64,000 nucleotides of DNA from the NCBI RefSeq assembly GCF_031877795.1, contig NC_133932.1, forward strand, positions 39,756,180 to 39,820,179. The letters run 5' to 3'. Shown piece by piece: positions 15,401-25,788 of the stretch. Origin of the DNA: Strix aluco (lineage: Eukaryota > Chordata > Aves > Strigiformes > Strigidae). Made by a program: the position numbers and the translations under genes. The stretch's first letter is position 1, and every line of letters begins with the position of its first letter. Under the pieces are notes generated by a model, which was not told where the DNA came from, did not search any database, and saw only the letters and a list, made by a program, of their open reading frames with translations.

Positions 15401-18400
15401 AAAGTCTCTTATTTCTTAATACTTCAATCATTTTTAAGCAAGTTAGCCAAATTTTATCTTTTACATAACTCACTGCCAGAACTATCAGCTTTTTTGCCAC
15501 CATGTGTATCAACAAAGTGTCCACAGGCATCTTCCTGTCTGTCTTTTCCACATTGACCTTGTCTAAGGAAAAGATATATTTTAATACATTTTATTTGCAT
15601 TTTGCATTTGGATGCTAATACTGAATAGTAAGACATAAAACTAATACCAAAGCTAGATCCCCCAACAAGGATGCAAAGCCAGAACAAGAAACGCCAGAAT
15701 TTTTAATAGATCAAAAGCAACATCAGAACAAAGATATGAAGCAAGGAAAACAAAATAGTACATTCAAGAGCCAGGAAAATAAACGGAGCCTGCAAAAGCA
15801 AATAACCTAGCTGGGAGCCACACTCCCGAGAGCTCACATCACAAAGCAATCACTGTGCTATGCAACACCACCACCTTCAGGAAAGGGTCAAGGCACAAAA
15901 ATACAGCAGTGCTAAGTACATAACTATGAAAAGACAGACAAAGAAGACAATAGCCAAGAATAACATGTGCACTTCAAGTTTTGCTCAGGTTCTGAAAGCA
16001 CAACAATTCCTTAATCGGTGACACAGCAGTGCACAGAAATTTTAGAATGCAAAATGTTGATTTATGATCCCCTAAGAAAAGGACACTGCTCAACTAGAAA
16101 ATGCATTTATTTTATGTTTGTTTCAGTGAATTGTTTCCTTTTCCTCCAGAATATAAATGTGCAGAAAATAATTAAGAAAATATATGCAAGGATGCCCACA
16201 GCAGAACAGCAACCAAATTAAAAACACCATGCAAAGTGATTAATGGGAACAAAAATCACATGTATACATACACCATCTTCTTTTATCCTGAAGAGCTAAA
16301 AGATTTCATGACGTACATAAGCACAATCCACTCAAATACAGCTTTGTGGCATATAACAGAAGTCATTTAGAAAAGCAGTGTATACTGCACAACAGCAAAG
16401 ATAAGAAGAGAAGAGCTTTGATCAGGAACAACAAGACAACACCGCTCTTAGTAAAATAGCCATGCTTTAAGTAAAACTTTCATCCAAAAGAAATCACAAA
16501 CCTAAACTACCTGCCATTTATTTTGTAACGCTAACAAGAATAAAGGATGGGACCCACTTCATTAATATCTAAAGCAGCAACATTAAATCTTACAGAGGTT
16601 TATCCTGGATGCTTATACAACTAAAGACATTGGTACACAGCAAAACTAGCTGTGCACCTATTGCCAAACTGAAAGAGCTATCCCAGAAGATACTTATTTT
16701 GAAGTAAGGAATATCCAGGTAGACAACTATCCCATCATACTTTACATTCATAACAAACTTCATTCCAGAATGACTTCTCCACACAGATGTGCCCTTAAAC
16801 TGCTTGGCTGAACTCTTCATTTATTCCTTTTCAAAAATGAAATCATTTCTGTAGATTCATCTGTGTTTGTGCAATCCCAAGGCTGGCAGATGCTAACTCC
16901 AGAACCCCAACAAAGTGAGCTTCTGTTAACTACTGAAGATAGCTATTAGCTCCAAGGAAATGAACTTTTGCAGCAAATAATCACAACTGAGTCTCACACA
17001 TCTCAGAAATCAAGTCTGTGTGATCCTATATGAACCCCAATGGCTTCTCAGAAGACCCACAGTCCAAGAAGTCAGTCTTTGCTACTCTTTCATTGTTAAG
17101 AATGTCCCCTCTCATAATCACTAAATACAATATTGAGAAAGCAAAAGGAGCCTTGTAATTGTTCTTTGACTCACAGCTGTACATGGCAATTAGATCAATA
17201 GGTGCATCGAGAAAGAATATTAACAGCACACAGCTTACAGCAAGCAAAAGAGAGGCCAGTTTAATTTTGTATGTTGCGTTACCTACATTATCTTCTATTG
17301 TCCTCTTTGAATATATGTTATAAATCCAAAAGAACTAATTATACAAAGGACCTTTTGATGCCAGCTACACCACCATCTTCCCGAATACCCAATGTTTTAC
17401 TTCAACATGTTAACAAAATGCTAATGATTTTTAACTTTACATTGACCAAAGCAAACCCTGCCAAGAAGCCCGTAATGCAACCCCATACAACTGCACCTCG
17501 CACAGTATGGAAGTTAAGAGAGATCTATGCAGTTACGCAAGAGTTATGTACCTAAGTGGCAGACTGACTGTCAGCTGGTACTGCTACTTGTACACATTGA
17601 ATACTTTTTGGTACTGCATCATATTATATTTTGTCTAGTTATAATACTGACCCTTCTGCTCTAGAAATATCAAGGGGAAAAAAACATCAGCTATGAACTT
17701 ATAGGTAATTTACTCACCACCTCACTATATGAATAGAAATCCAGATTGTTTTTCAGGCTGAGTATGTACTTTGTGATGTGAACATGAAAAACTGATCATT
17801 ACTGCTTTTGTTACTAAAACTCAAGCATACAGATATCAACATTCTGACAGCCAATCTACCTTCTTCTCTCTCATGCAATCAGCCTGGGCTGTTTCCAGAC
17901 GGGCTCTGAAGTGTTCACAATCCATTTTCAGCTGCTCAATCTCCTCCTCCTTTTTCTCCATGTCTGTGACAGGATAAATTAGATACACGAAGTAGTAAGT
18001 TATGACCAACGGGCTTGCACGAAAGAATCTACTCAGTGCAACTTTAATGAGGTGCTTTAACTATTTGCTTGTGTTAGATCACCTCCTCGTGGCTAAATTG
18101 GTATATTGCAATTTGCCACATTTCAACAGTTCTTATAAGAAACTAAACGAACATGTTTCTGATTTAAACCAGGGAAAGACTGAAAGAATCATATCTAGCT
18201 GTTAAATACTGTGTGCTGATAAGACACCATTCTGGCACTGAGATCCAGCTTCTCAGGAATTTTAAAAAATTCACTCAGTTCTCTGCTTGCTTTGTTTTCA
18301 TGATGGTTTTCACATCTGCTGTCTTGGAAATTCAGGGAGTATAGTGAAAACCTAATACCACTAAGGTCAGTCAAAAGTGAGTGCTTCAATATACATCGTA

Positions 18401-21400
18401 CAAATTATATGAACAGTAAGAATGAAATGCAACTACTCCAAGCATTTTAAATTAACGTTTACGAAGTATTATAAGGCATTATAAACTATTTAAACATTAT
18501 GTCAGTGAGAAGCAAATTTTACAATTCCCTTAAAAAATTAGTCTATCACAAATACATTCCAATTTAGACGCTTTATTTTAGCGAATGGAAATCAAGTTAA
18601 AAGTATTATATTTCACAATCATGATGTCTGTTTTGAAAAATTCACTTTGAAGGACATTTTTAATAATTGCTGTGTATTGTATTTTACTTTAAAAAAAACA
18701 CAGTTCTGGATGCTTAATATTTATACTGAAAAAAGGAAACACATTTAAGTGATTCCAGAAAGCGATGTCCAAACAGCATCTACTGCAATTTTGGTTAGCT
18801 TGAAAAACAAGTTACGCCCCACTTCAAGTGCCATATCACTGATCATGAGAGTATGGTCTATCGCTTAACACACTTCAAAAACCTCCCCTTATATGTGATC
18901 AGTATTTTTGAATGTATTTACCAAAGAACATACCAAATTCAATCATAAAAAGATAACATCCTTTAAAAAAAAAATCCTTATTGTCCAAAAAGCTTGGATT
19001 CTAGCATTTTATTTAGTAATGCTGCAGTATTTGGAAATAATTCCTTTTTTTTTGTCCTAACTGACAAAATGTTATCATCTCAAATATATATACATTGCTT
19101 TGAGTAGCAGGTATAAAAAGATAATCTAGCCACAAACAGCTTTTCTAAAGAGGTGGAACATACTCCCACTCAGCCCATGCATGATTCTAAGCCATCAACA
19201 CTGACTTTAACCAAGAGGCAAGACAAGGGTCCACTTCTAGGAAACATACATGTGCCAGGGCATGCTCTCTAAGCATTCAGTTCCTTTCAACCTGCAATCC
19301 AAAAAAAAAGGATGAAGGGAGGGAACGGATTCATTGAGTTTTTGAGGAATAACTCTGGTCAGTGGCAGGAAACTTTCCTTCTGTCAAGCAGACAATCCAG
19401 TCCTGTGCACCTATTACTATGTGGGTGTGAGTCCTAAGTACTTGACAGAAAGATGTCTCGAGCATGAGGAGGGCATGCTCAGCTTATCAATAGCAGACCA
19501 AGAACCTGTTCATCCTTGCCAGGTAAATACACCCAATGAAAATCTCTCTCACTGCAAAGTAACAAGCTCTCCTGAATGAGAAAAATCACTTCCAGCCTTT
19601 GAGAGAATGGATCCACCCTGAATCAGCGCAGCCAGCACACACAATGATGCCACATCCTTCACTGACAAACTTCAGAGGTCCTGGAACCAAAACTGAATCA
19701 GGAGAAGGGGAATAATATTAACTGTTACCACAATCCTACGTGGCTTTTTTTTTTTTTTTTTAAGTCCTCCAGATAAAAGCAGAATGTGTCAACATCCTCT
19801 AAGGTATCACGTTTTATGTGAAGGGGCAAAAAAAAAAGTAATATTGGAAACTGCTGAAAAGAGACCTACTTCTAGCTGTGCCTCATTTGTGGAAACTCCC
19901 CCTATTACGCCCAGTCAGCTCTCCTAGCTCTTTGCTCCAAAGAGAATTCAAGGTTGCATGCACCAGTTCCGACATGTGACAGCCTCTTGACACACAGCAG
20001 CAGAATGAGCAGCAGACATTTTGCTGGCACTGAAGACTGCAGCTGCGCTGCTCACTGCTGCACACTGTGGTACTGAGCAGCACACAGGAAAGCCCGACAG
20101 GTTCTTTCACTGGCTGCAAGTCCCAGCCCCTGGTAAGAAAGTTCCTTCCCTCTTGACACTTAAATCTTGAGGCTCAGACTGTCTGCCTCCACCAAGTAAA
20201 GGAGCAGCTTTCACTATCAACTTGGATGAGCAAAAATATATGAAATGGAATCCTTATATGAACAGGAAATACATAACTTTACCTCTACAGTGGTAAATCA
20301 GACTCTGGGAAGAAGTAGGATTTGCTCCCATGCTGGACTTAAAAGCAGAACAAGGCACTGGGCACAACAAAAGAAGGCCCATATTTCAGGCGTGAGGTGG
20401 ACTCATTCTCATCCATGCTATAGGTCACATCAGGAGATCTTCTGAACCAGAGATCTAACCTCAGAGCTCTGGGAGGTGGAGAACTGAGTACCATTAGCAT
20501 AAATGTCAACAAGTGATGGAATTCCAATTCTAGTGATCCAAATTCTAGATCAATGTTAAATGCAATTTTTAACATTTCCCCAGTGGTCCAAGTTCCACTA
20601 AACATATGCATAATAATATGGAAAATTTGTTGGAGCTATTTTTCTAAGATTCCTGGAGCCAAACACTTCCTGAAGAGGGTAGTAAGAACAAAACTGACCT
20701 TTCTTTTTTAAATGAACAATTACTCTGGCAAAAGCCTTAGTGAAGACCCTGACACCAGCCCGAAAAGTAGGTAGAGGCTGCACTAACCATTGCCAGCTCA
20801 GATCTCAGATACCACGTATGGGATGCTCCCATAGCAAATGGATATCCTACTGACCTAGATACACAAGTGAAACATGCAAAGATCTCAAGGTTTCTTACAG
20901 TTGTTCAAGACTCCACCAGTCTCACAACCTAGTGGGTCAGAGGTGTTGAATGTCTCTGACTATAATCTGCACTTCTTGAGGAGCACGAGAACCTGCTAAC
21001 CACTTCATGTTTACAATACTCAGAAAACTGCAATAGCTGATGAAAAGTCTAGAGAGATGTACAAATCACCCATTAGGCTTCTGCAAGAACAATGTGAAAA
21101 AACATCTCCAGTAGCTGCCAGGACCCCTGTAAGCTTCATATGCCAACATCAGGAGACTGTATTTAACAAACGGCACCAGAGAATTCACCATTCTGAGACT
21201 GAAAACTGCTTGTGTCCCTGCGATGTCCAACCTTCTGTGAACTCTATGCCCCAAAGCCTCCTTTAAGTCTGACTTATTGTATGCTGCAGAGGTAGGAGCA
21301 GACTGGAGTAGCAAAAATCACTTGACTTGTCCCGCTGCAGGGGCAAACAATGGCAAGAGCCTGAATAAATATTCAAATGACCTCATTAACTGCAAACGAA

Positions 21401-24400
21401 ACCTCCACTACGGGGATATACTCAAGAGAGTTCAGAGGCTGACTCAGCTTCAGGTACTCCTTCAAAGGACCCAGAGAATGCTGCTGGTCAGCAGAACATT
21501 TGAAGGAAAGTCTTAAAATCCCCATGTTGATGCCACAAACATCCTGCTGGTAGGCCCTGACAGTGTCTCCTTCATGCCTGGTAACAAGCAGCTTAAGGAT
21601 CAGTGAGAGAAATCTTGAGACTGAATGCTGATAAAAGATAAAACAAGGATCTGACCAGTTGAGGATCTTGAACACCTTATGCAACTGGAAACAGTCCCTG
21701 ATGCCTTGCAATAGCATAAAGAAAAAATTTCCTGATCCTATGTCACTTCTTGTGACACATGATGTTTCGACTGGCAACAAGAGAGGTGTTAGAGTCTTCT
21801 CATCTCTGATAGGATTTGATGGCATGGAAGAATCTTTCCAAAGAGTGGATCATCGAGGCAGCTGGATGTATTAGGGTATAAACCCTAATGTATCACTTGG
21901 TATTGGAGACAGGCCTTGAGGCTCTTAGTCTTTCTTAGCTAGCTGTTGCAAATTAATTTTCAGTTAATCACTTGATATTCTAGAAGAGATACACTTCTAT
22001 AATCTGTCCCAGTGCTTGTCCCGTGTCTTTTCAGACAAAGCCAGTTCCTAGAACAGGTGAATTGTACTGCTTCATGTGAGCTACAGGCTAGGGATAAAGC
22101 TGGCTCAGATTTGCTCTTGATGGCATGCTAGGAGTGGTGCAACTGTTGAAAAAATAATGCAGAGAGAATCATAACACTGAAATACTGGACTTTGGGGACA
22201 GCAGTAAAAAGACCTTTATAACAGAGAGTCTCCAACTTTTTTTTTTTATTATGAGTATTTATGGCAATAAAAGCATACAAGCTAAAAACCAAGACAGGCT
22301 AAATACAATGATATTATCTCTTTCTTTAAATTTAACTTTTTACAGACAGCTACTTACCACATTTTTTTGCTGTGCATCTAAGGTGACATTTTGAAAAACA
22401 GAATGCTTTTGCCTCTTCTCAAAGAGGACCCACTGTTTTCACGATATAGCTTCCATTACTGCCTGAACTAAGTGTATTTTTATCCACAATAAAATATTTT
22501 TAAAGATTCATTTGTCACATGTAATTATTTCTAATGCAGTTTGTAGTTTTCTTCATTACAAACACTTTAATTTACTGAAGTAGTCATTGAACACCATAGT
22601 TTGATCTGGAATACCTCCACAAACTCTGTAACTATTCGTAGGGGCATGACAGTTTGTTCTAAGCAGCTTTGGCAGAACCTGTAAGAGCTTGTAACATGGT
22701 GCTACTCACTTGATTCAATAGCATCCAGTTTCTGGAACGTCCCTAGGATATCCCCATTTACTATTTTGGGTAAGAAATCCCGCAGTTGCATAACCTCAGT
22801 TGTCAGCCTTTCCAAATCCCTCCTTCTAACTTTAACAAATTCCTCTTTGGTCTCAGCCTTCTGAAATAAAACAAACAAATAAACCAACCAACCAACGACA
22901 CTGTTACAGTCTTGCAGTGCTTTTCTGCTTGAATCCCTTCTCTCAGACTACTTAATTTCTGTATTACATAATTTCAGAAATTCATAACCTCTTAAAACTA
23001 TCCAGTAATAACTAAACCCAAAAGTCTGAGATGGACTTCTTGACTGTAATCTAATTTTTGCCACTCTGGCCTAGAGCAAATCATATTACCTCTCTGCATG
23101 TTTCTTTACCTGAAATGTGTGCAAAGTATCTCAGAATGCTATAAAAATTAACATTCACATTTTAAAATGTGAGCAGCTATGCACATGCCAAGCTATTGTT
23201 TTGAGACTGTCGTAAAGTTTTTTAATTAACTCAAATATTTGCAAGGTCCTCGGTCACCTTGCTAAATTACAACAGCTCTTTGAGAGGAAAATGTGTATTT
23301 CCAAAAGAATTAATCTTTTGTGAGGAGCAAAATATATTTGCAACTATTTGCAACCTAATTCCACATGAATCATTAAATCCTAAATTAAGACAAAAAATGT
23401 TTACTAATTTCCTCTTCTGCCAAGCTATTGCAACAAAATAACTTTAATTCCACAGTCCAAGAGAATGTGCATTGATTGTAAAATTAGACAAATTTCTGTA
23501 CCAAAAACTTCCTACTAAACTCCGATTTCTGATGTATGTACATGTGCACGCTGCCATATCTTAAAAAAGCTACCATATACACACAGACATTAAAAATATT
23601 TAACATCCTTTGCCCAAAACATTAATCATCTGTTTTCACAAAGCAAAAATTATAACGTGTCTTAGTACTGGTTTGTACTGCACTGAGAATGCTGTAGAAA
23701 ATGAGGTCCTTTATGTATCTCATCTTATTTCAGAGGGAAGGCACTACAGAAAACCACAAGAAACTATCTCCTACAAGTACAAAACATGCCATCCCCACAG
23801 TCTTTGCGAGTCCAGCTACACAAAGCAAATGGAGGTCATTACCACTGGTACAGACAATGCTACCCTGACATGTCTATCCTTTCCAACCATTTCCTACAAT
23901 TCCCTCTTTCTGCTTCCCTACTTCCTTAGGTTAAATGTTTCTTTCCAGTTTTGCTTCCTACTCAAGTACTTTCCCAGCTGTCTTTCAAACCCAGACAGTT
24001 GTAGGGACAGAACAGGCCTGTTCCAGCTTTCCCAGTTCAGAGTCATCAGAGCTGCAATAAAGGCATGGAAGAAAGATTTTACTTTTAACTTGAATTGTGT
24101 GCTCTAAGCTGCATTTAGGAAGTGCTTATAGTAAAGTTAGCATGGCCAAGCACCACCACATTACATGATTCAGAAAAATACAAATCATTTAGGTCTCAAG
24201 AAGGTATGGAATAAACACATGACACCAGGACTCTATAGAAGAGTACCATCCCCATGTCAGCAAACAGGAAGGACCGAGGAACTCAGTATTACCCAAAATT
24301 ATGGAGCACGATTTGGTACAGGCATAAAAATAGCTCTATTCATTAGCAGAAGCTAAACTCAAATAAAATACACTGTTAAAGTACTGGGATTGAGATATGG

Positions 24401-25265
24401 AATACACAATAAGGAGAAAATTCTCATTTATAGTTCCCACTGTGAACCCAGATCTTCGCAATACTGCAGTTCCAACAGACAAGTTTTATTTTCTCTTGCT
24501 TAAGCAGCTTCTCAGCATCTCCCCCCACTACAGTAACATGTTAAAAGCAAATACAATGGAGAACACTCGTTTTCTGTCCAGCCCCTTACAGTAGTGGCAG
24601 GTGACTGGATGTAGGGAATTTGACTTCCATCCTCACAGATCTCTCGCACAACGGTCGAGTTCCTTAGTTATGTACCTTAGCTCATGACCCGCAATCTCTG
24701 AATGCCCCTTCCCGGCCTGGCGGGGGCTGCACAGGGCGGAGATCCCGGCCGGCGATGAACACCCAGGAGAGAATACAACCAGCCCTTTCCCCACTCTCCA
24801 CCAGCCCAGGGTCTCTGGCACCCACCCTTCTACGCAGCCGCCGCCACGCTCCCTCCTCCTCACCCACAGGCAATTACGACCCAACGCTTTGGGCAGGAGC
24901 CCGCCCGCGCACGCCCGGGGCCGGACTCCTGCGTGCCTCGCTGGGCCAGCTCCCCAGTGCTAGCGCTAGCTCTGCCCGCCCCTCCCCGTCCCCCCGCGGA
25001 GTTCGGCCGCGCCGACCCCGCCACGGCCTCCTCAGGGCCCCGCGAGGCCCAGCGGGCAGCGCCGCCCGCCACGCAGGCCCCCCCGCCACCACCACCTCCT
25101 CCTGGGAGCCGACCCCCGCGGCGGGGTCCTCGACAACGCCGACGCCGGGGCGGGCAGGAGCAGCCGGGCGGGCAGGAGCAGCCCCGCGGCCAGGCCCAGG
25201 CCCAGGCCCAGGCGGGCCGCGCGCGCTACCTGCGCGTCGCCAGCGAGGCCGGGGCAGCGCCGCAT
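326..25265 (-). CDS. HSF2BP: HSF2BP (MEILB2), meiotic BRCA2-localising protein; 3' part runs off the left edge
   Basis: Seven coding exons on the minus strand: 25265-25230, 22860-22710, 17963-17860, 13817-13668, 9550-9412, 7289-7172 and 429-326. All are bounded by AG/GT and all phases join, giving 267 codons plus one base. The translation matches vertebrate HSF2BP as I recall it (human 334 aa), for example TKEEFVKVR, RQQLNEAKQQLLQQAEYCTE and LYNVSINLKGLKYIS. About 67 C-terminal codons lie outside the window. Family knowledge: an N-terminal coiled coil (here about residues 20-115) mediates oligomerisation and BRME1 binding, and an armadillo-like domain (from about 115 on) binds BRCA2 to load RAD51/DMC1 at meiotic double-strand breaks. 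It was first described as a heat shock factor 2 partner. It is divergent from RRP1B, with 610 bp between start codons. Identity is very sure; the N-terminal start is less so. Confidence 0.96.
430..7171 (-). other. HSF2BP intron 6, no gene seen
   Basis: A 6.7-kb AT-rich intron. It holds a GT-rich microsatellite at 5728-5763 and a looser TGTC/TGTA tract near 4770-4815. Open frames of up to 150 codons lack similarity to known families and codon structure, and are taken as chance. No well-preserved mobile element was recognised. Confidence 0.75.
5728..5763. repeat. GT/GC alternating simple repeat
   Basis: An interrupted (GT)n tract runs into CACGTGCACGCGT. From 5737 to 5763 purines and pyrimidines alternate without a break (27 bases), and the tract includes the palindrome GTGCACGTGCAC. 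It lies inside HSF2BP intron 6. Confidence 0.9.
7172..7289 (-). CDS. HSF2BP: HSF2BP coding exon 6 (ARM-like domain)
   Basis: 118 nt, residues 194-233 with split codons at both ends. Encodes VAALACGREFLVSSSRELLD then TMMHLLGSMKPGLCTKFKV. The acceptor TCTCACAG ends at 7290 and the donor GT|GTATGA begins at 7171. The split Asn and Val codons restore the TNVAA and KVLML junctions known from mammals. Confidence 0.96.
7290..9411 (-). other. HSF2BP intron 5, no gene seen
   Basis: A 2.1-kb AT-rich intron bounded by A|GTAAGT and TCTCACAG. I recognise no repeats or RNA genes in it. Confidence 0.8.
9412..9550 (-). CDS. HSF2BP: HSF2BP coding exon 5 (ARM-like domain)
   Basis: 139 nt (46 codons plus one base), residues 148-193. 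Encodes KAVKFFTITAQTMESFVKSL then DSDENQFVLALAGIVT, matching the mammalian armadillo-like domain. The acceptor CGCTTGCAG is just upstream of 9550 and the donor A|GTAAGT starts at 9411. Confidence 0.96.
9551..13667 (-). other. HSF2BP intron 4
   Basis: A 4.1-kb intron. The only notable element is a 23-base T run at 13120-13142 (poly-A on the gene's own strand), about 0.5 kb downstream of exon 4 in gene direction. No gene recognised. Confidence 0.75.
13120..13142. repeat. Poly-T/A homopolymer
   Basis: 23 consecutive T on the plus strand. It could be a retroposed A-tail or simple slippage; no flanking element was recognised. Confidence 0.85.
13668..13817 (-). CDS. HSF2BP: HSF2BP coding exon 4 (end of coiled coil, start of ARM-like domain)
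   Basis: 150 nt, exactly 50 codons, phase 0 at both ends, residues 98-147. Encodes LRQQLNEAKQQLLQQAEYCT and then EMGAAVCTLLWGVSSNEEAV, nearly invariant against mammals. The acceptor is CTATTTCAG; the donor GGA|GTAAGT lacks the usual exonic G but has a perfect intronic consensus. Confidence 0.97.
13818..17859 (-). other. HSF2BP intron 3, no gene seen
   Basis: A 4.0-kb intron including a G8 run at about 13926. The open frames are short and unsupported. No recognisable mobile element. Confidence 0.75.
17860..17963 (-). CDS. HSF2BP: HSF2BP coding exon 3 (coiled coil)
   Basis: 104 nt (two bases plus 34 codons), residues 63-97. The acceptor TGTCACAG precedes 17963 and the donor AAG|GTAGAT lies at 17859. 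Encodes EQLKMDCEHFRARLETAQAD followed by a basic REKK end, an acidic/basic alternating helix matching the mammalian coiled coil. Confidence 0.95.
17964..22709 (-). other. HSF2BP intron 2, with an unexplained less AT-rich block
   Basis: A 4.7-kb intron. Roughly 19.1-22.1 kb is visibly less AT-rich than its flanks and holds clustered open frames on both strands, the longest 150 codons on minus at 21825-21373. None matches a family I know. The block may be an old, unrecognised mobile element or simply intron. An 8-bp inverted repeat lies at 21870-21889. Confidence 0.6.
22710..22860 (-). CDS. HSF2BP: HSF2BP coding exon 2 (start of coiled coil)
   Basis: 151 nt (50 codons plus one base), residues 13-62. 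The acceptor TTTATTTCAG ends at 22861 and the donor A|GTGAGT begins at 22709. It encodes TKEEFVKVRRRDLERLTTEV and the following MQLRDFLPKIVNG block, which is almost the same as mammalian HSF2BP. The heptad-like leucines fit the N-terminal coiled coil. Confidence 0.95.
22861..25229 (-). other. HSF2BP intron 1
   Basis: A 2.4-kb intron running from the CpG island into AT-rich DNA. Next to the donor are two short GC-rich tandem repeats (25148-25213). The acceptor tract includes GGTT repeats (AACC on plus, 22877-22889). A 165-codon plus-strand frame at 23610-24107 has no family signature and is taken as chance. Confidence 0.75.
25148..25213. repeat. Short GC-rich tandem repeats beside HSF2BP exon 1
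   Basis: Two exact 18-bp copies of GGGCGGGCAGGAGCAGCC at 25148-25183, then four exact CCAGGC hexamers at 25190-25213. They sit 16-81 bp into HSF2BP intron 1. Confidence 0.9.
25230..25265 (-). CDS. HSF2BP: HSF2BP coding exon 1 (start codon exon)
   Basis: Twelve codons from an ATG at 25265-25263 (MRRCPGLAGDAQ) to a CAG|GTAGCG donor at 25229. This frame ends in phase 0, as exon 2 requires; the other two frames do not. The frame stays open upstream to an ATG at 25337, so a start 24 codons earlier cannot be excluded. These residues do not resemble the human N-terminus (MGEAGAAEE...), so exon 1 is the least certain part of the model. Confidence 0.55.
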
Positions 25266-25297
25266 CCCGCCAACGGGCACCAGCAGCCTCGTGAGAG

Positions 25298-25317
25298 AGA
25301 TGGCGGGAGCGCGGGAA
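25298..25317. promoter_or_regulatory. Candidate YY1 and E2F-type sites near the HSF2BP 5' end
   Basis: AGATGGCGGGA at 25298-25308 is close to the YY1 consensus AAGATGGCGGC, and GCGGGAA at 25311-25317 is an E2F-type core. They lie 33-52 bp upstream of the proposed HSF2BP ATG, where a CpG-island start site would be expected. Assigned by consensus only. Confidence 0.35.
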
Positions 25318-25391
25318 GGGCGCGCCGCCGGCGTCACGCCGCGTCACTGGCCACGCCCCTCGCGGTAGCCCCTCCCCCCCGCGGGCGGGAT

Positions 25392-25401
25392 GGGCGGGGC
25401 C
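25392..25401 (+). promoter_or_regulatory. GC box (Sp1/KLF type)
   Basis: GGGCGGGGCC in the shared promoter. Typical of CpG-island promoters; binding is inferred. Confidence 0.45.
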
Positions 25402-25567
25402 TGGAGCCAGGGGCCGTTTTACCGCCCCGGCCCTGGGGCTCCTCCCTGGGGCCGTGCCGTGAGTCCGTCTCGGCGGCGCCCACGGCAGGGCGCGGCTGTG
25501 GGGAGCTGGAGCCCAGCCCTGCTGCAGCGTCGCGGGGGCAGGGGCTGGCGGCCCCGGGGAGTGACAT

Positions 25568-25591
25568 GGGGTCCTGGGCAGGGTGGGGGGG
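25568..25591 (+). promoter_or_regulatory. G-quadruplex motif in the divergent promoter
   Basis: Four G tracts (GGGG, GGG, GGG, G7) separated by TCCT, CA and T meet the usual G3+N1-7 rule. Located about 290 bp upstream of the RRP1B ATG. Confidence 0.5.
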
Positions 25592-25704
25592 CCCGGGCAG
25601 GTGCTTCCCCTGCGTCCCTCTGCCCCGTTTGTACCGGTAAGTTCTCAAACTAAGTGATGGCTTTGCGGTGACGCGCCCGCAGCGCCTCCAGCCCCTCGGC
25701 TACC

Positions 25705-25719
25705 GGGCGGGGCGGGGCC
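25705..25719 (+). promoter_or_regulatory. Overlapping GC boxes
   Basis: GGGCGGGGCGGGGCC, two overlapping Sp1-type boxes, 157-171 bp upstream of the RRP1B start codon. Confidence 0.5.
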
Positions 25720-25788
25720 GACCCCTCCACTCCCCCACCCTCGCCGCGCCCGCCCTGTGATGACGGCCCAGGAGGGCGACGGGGGTGT

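Noticed and set aside
21057..21266. HQRIH...E...C string resembling a C2H2 zinc-finger linker
   Set aside because: The preceding Cys spacing does not fit C2H2 fingers and there is no repeat of the unit; likely coincidence.
23610..24107. 165-codon plus-strand open frame in HSF2BP intron 1
   Set aside because: No recognisable family, rich in Cys/Ser/Phe as expected from random AT-rich DNA; not called as a gene.
24755..25640. Long overlapping open frames in all phases across the CpG island
   Set aside because: High GC leaves few stop codons; the Pro/Ala/Arg/Gly-rich translations are compositional artefacts. Only the short phase-compatible HSF2BP exon 1 was kept.
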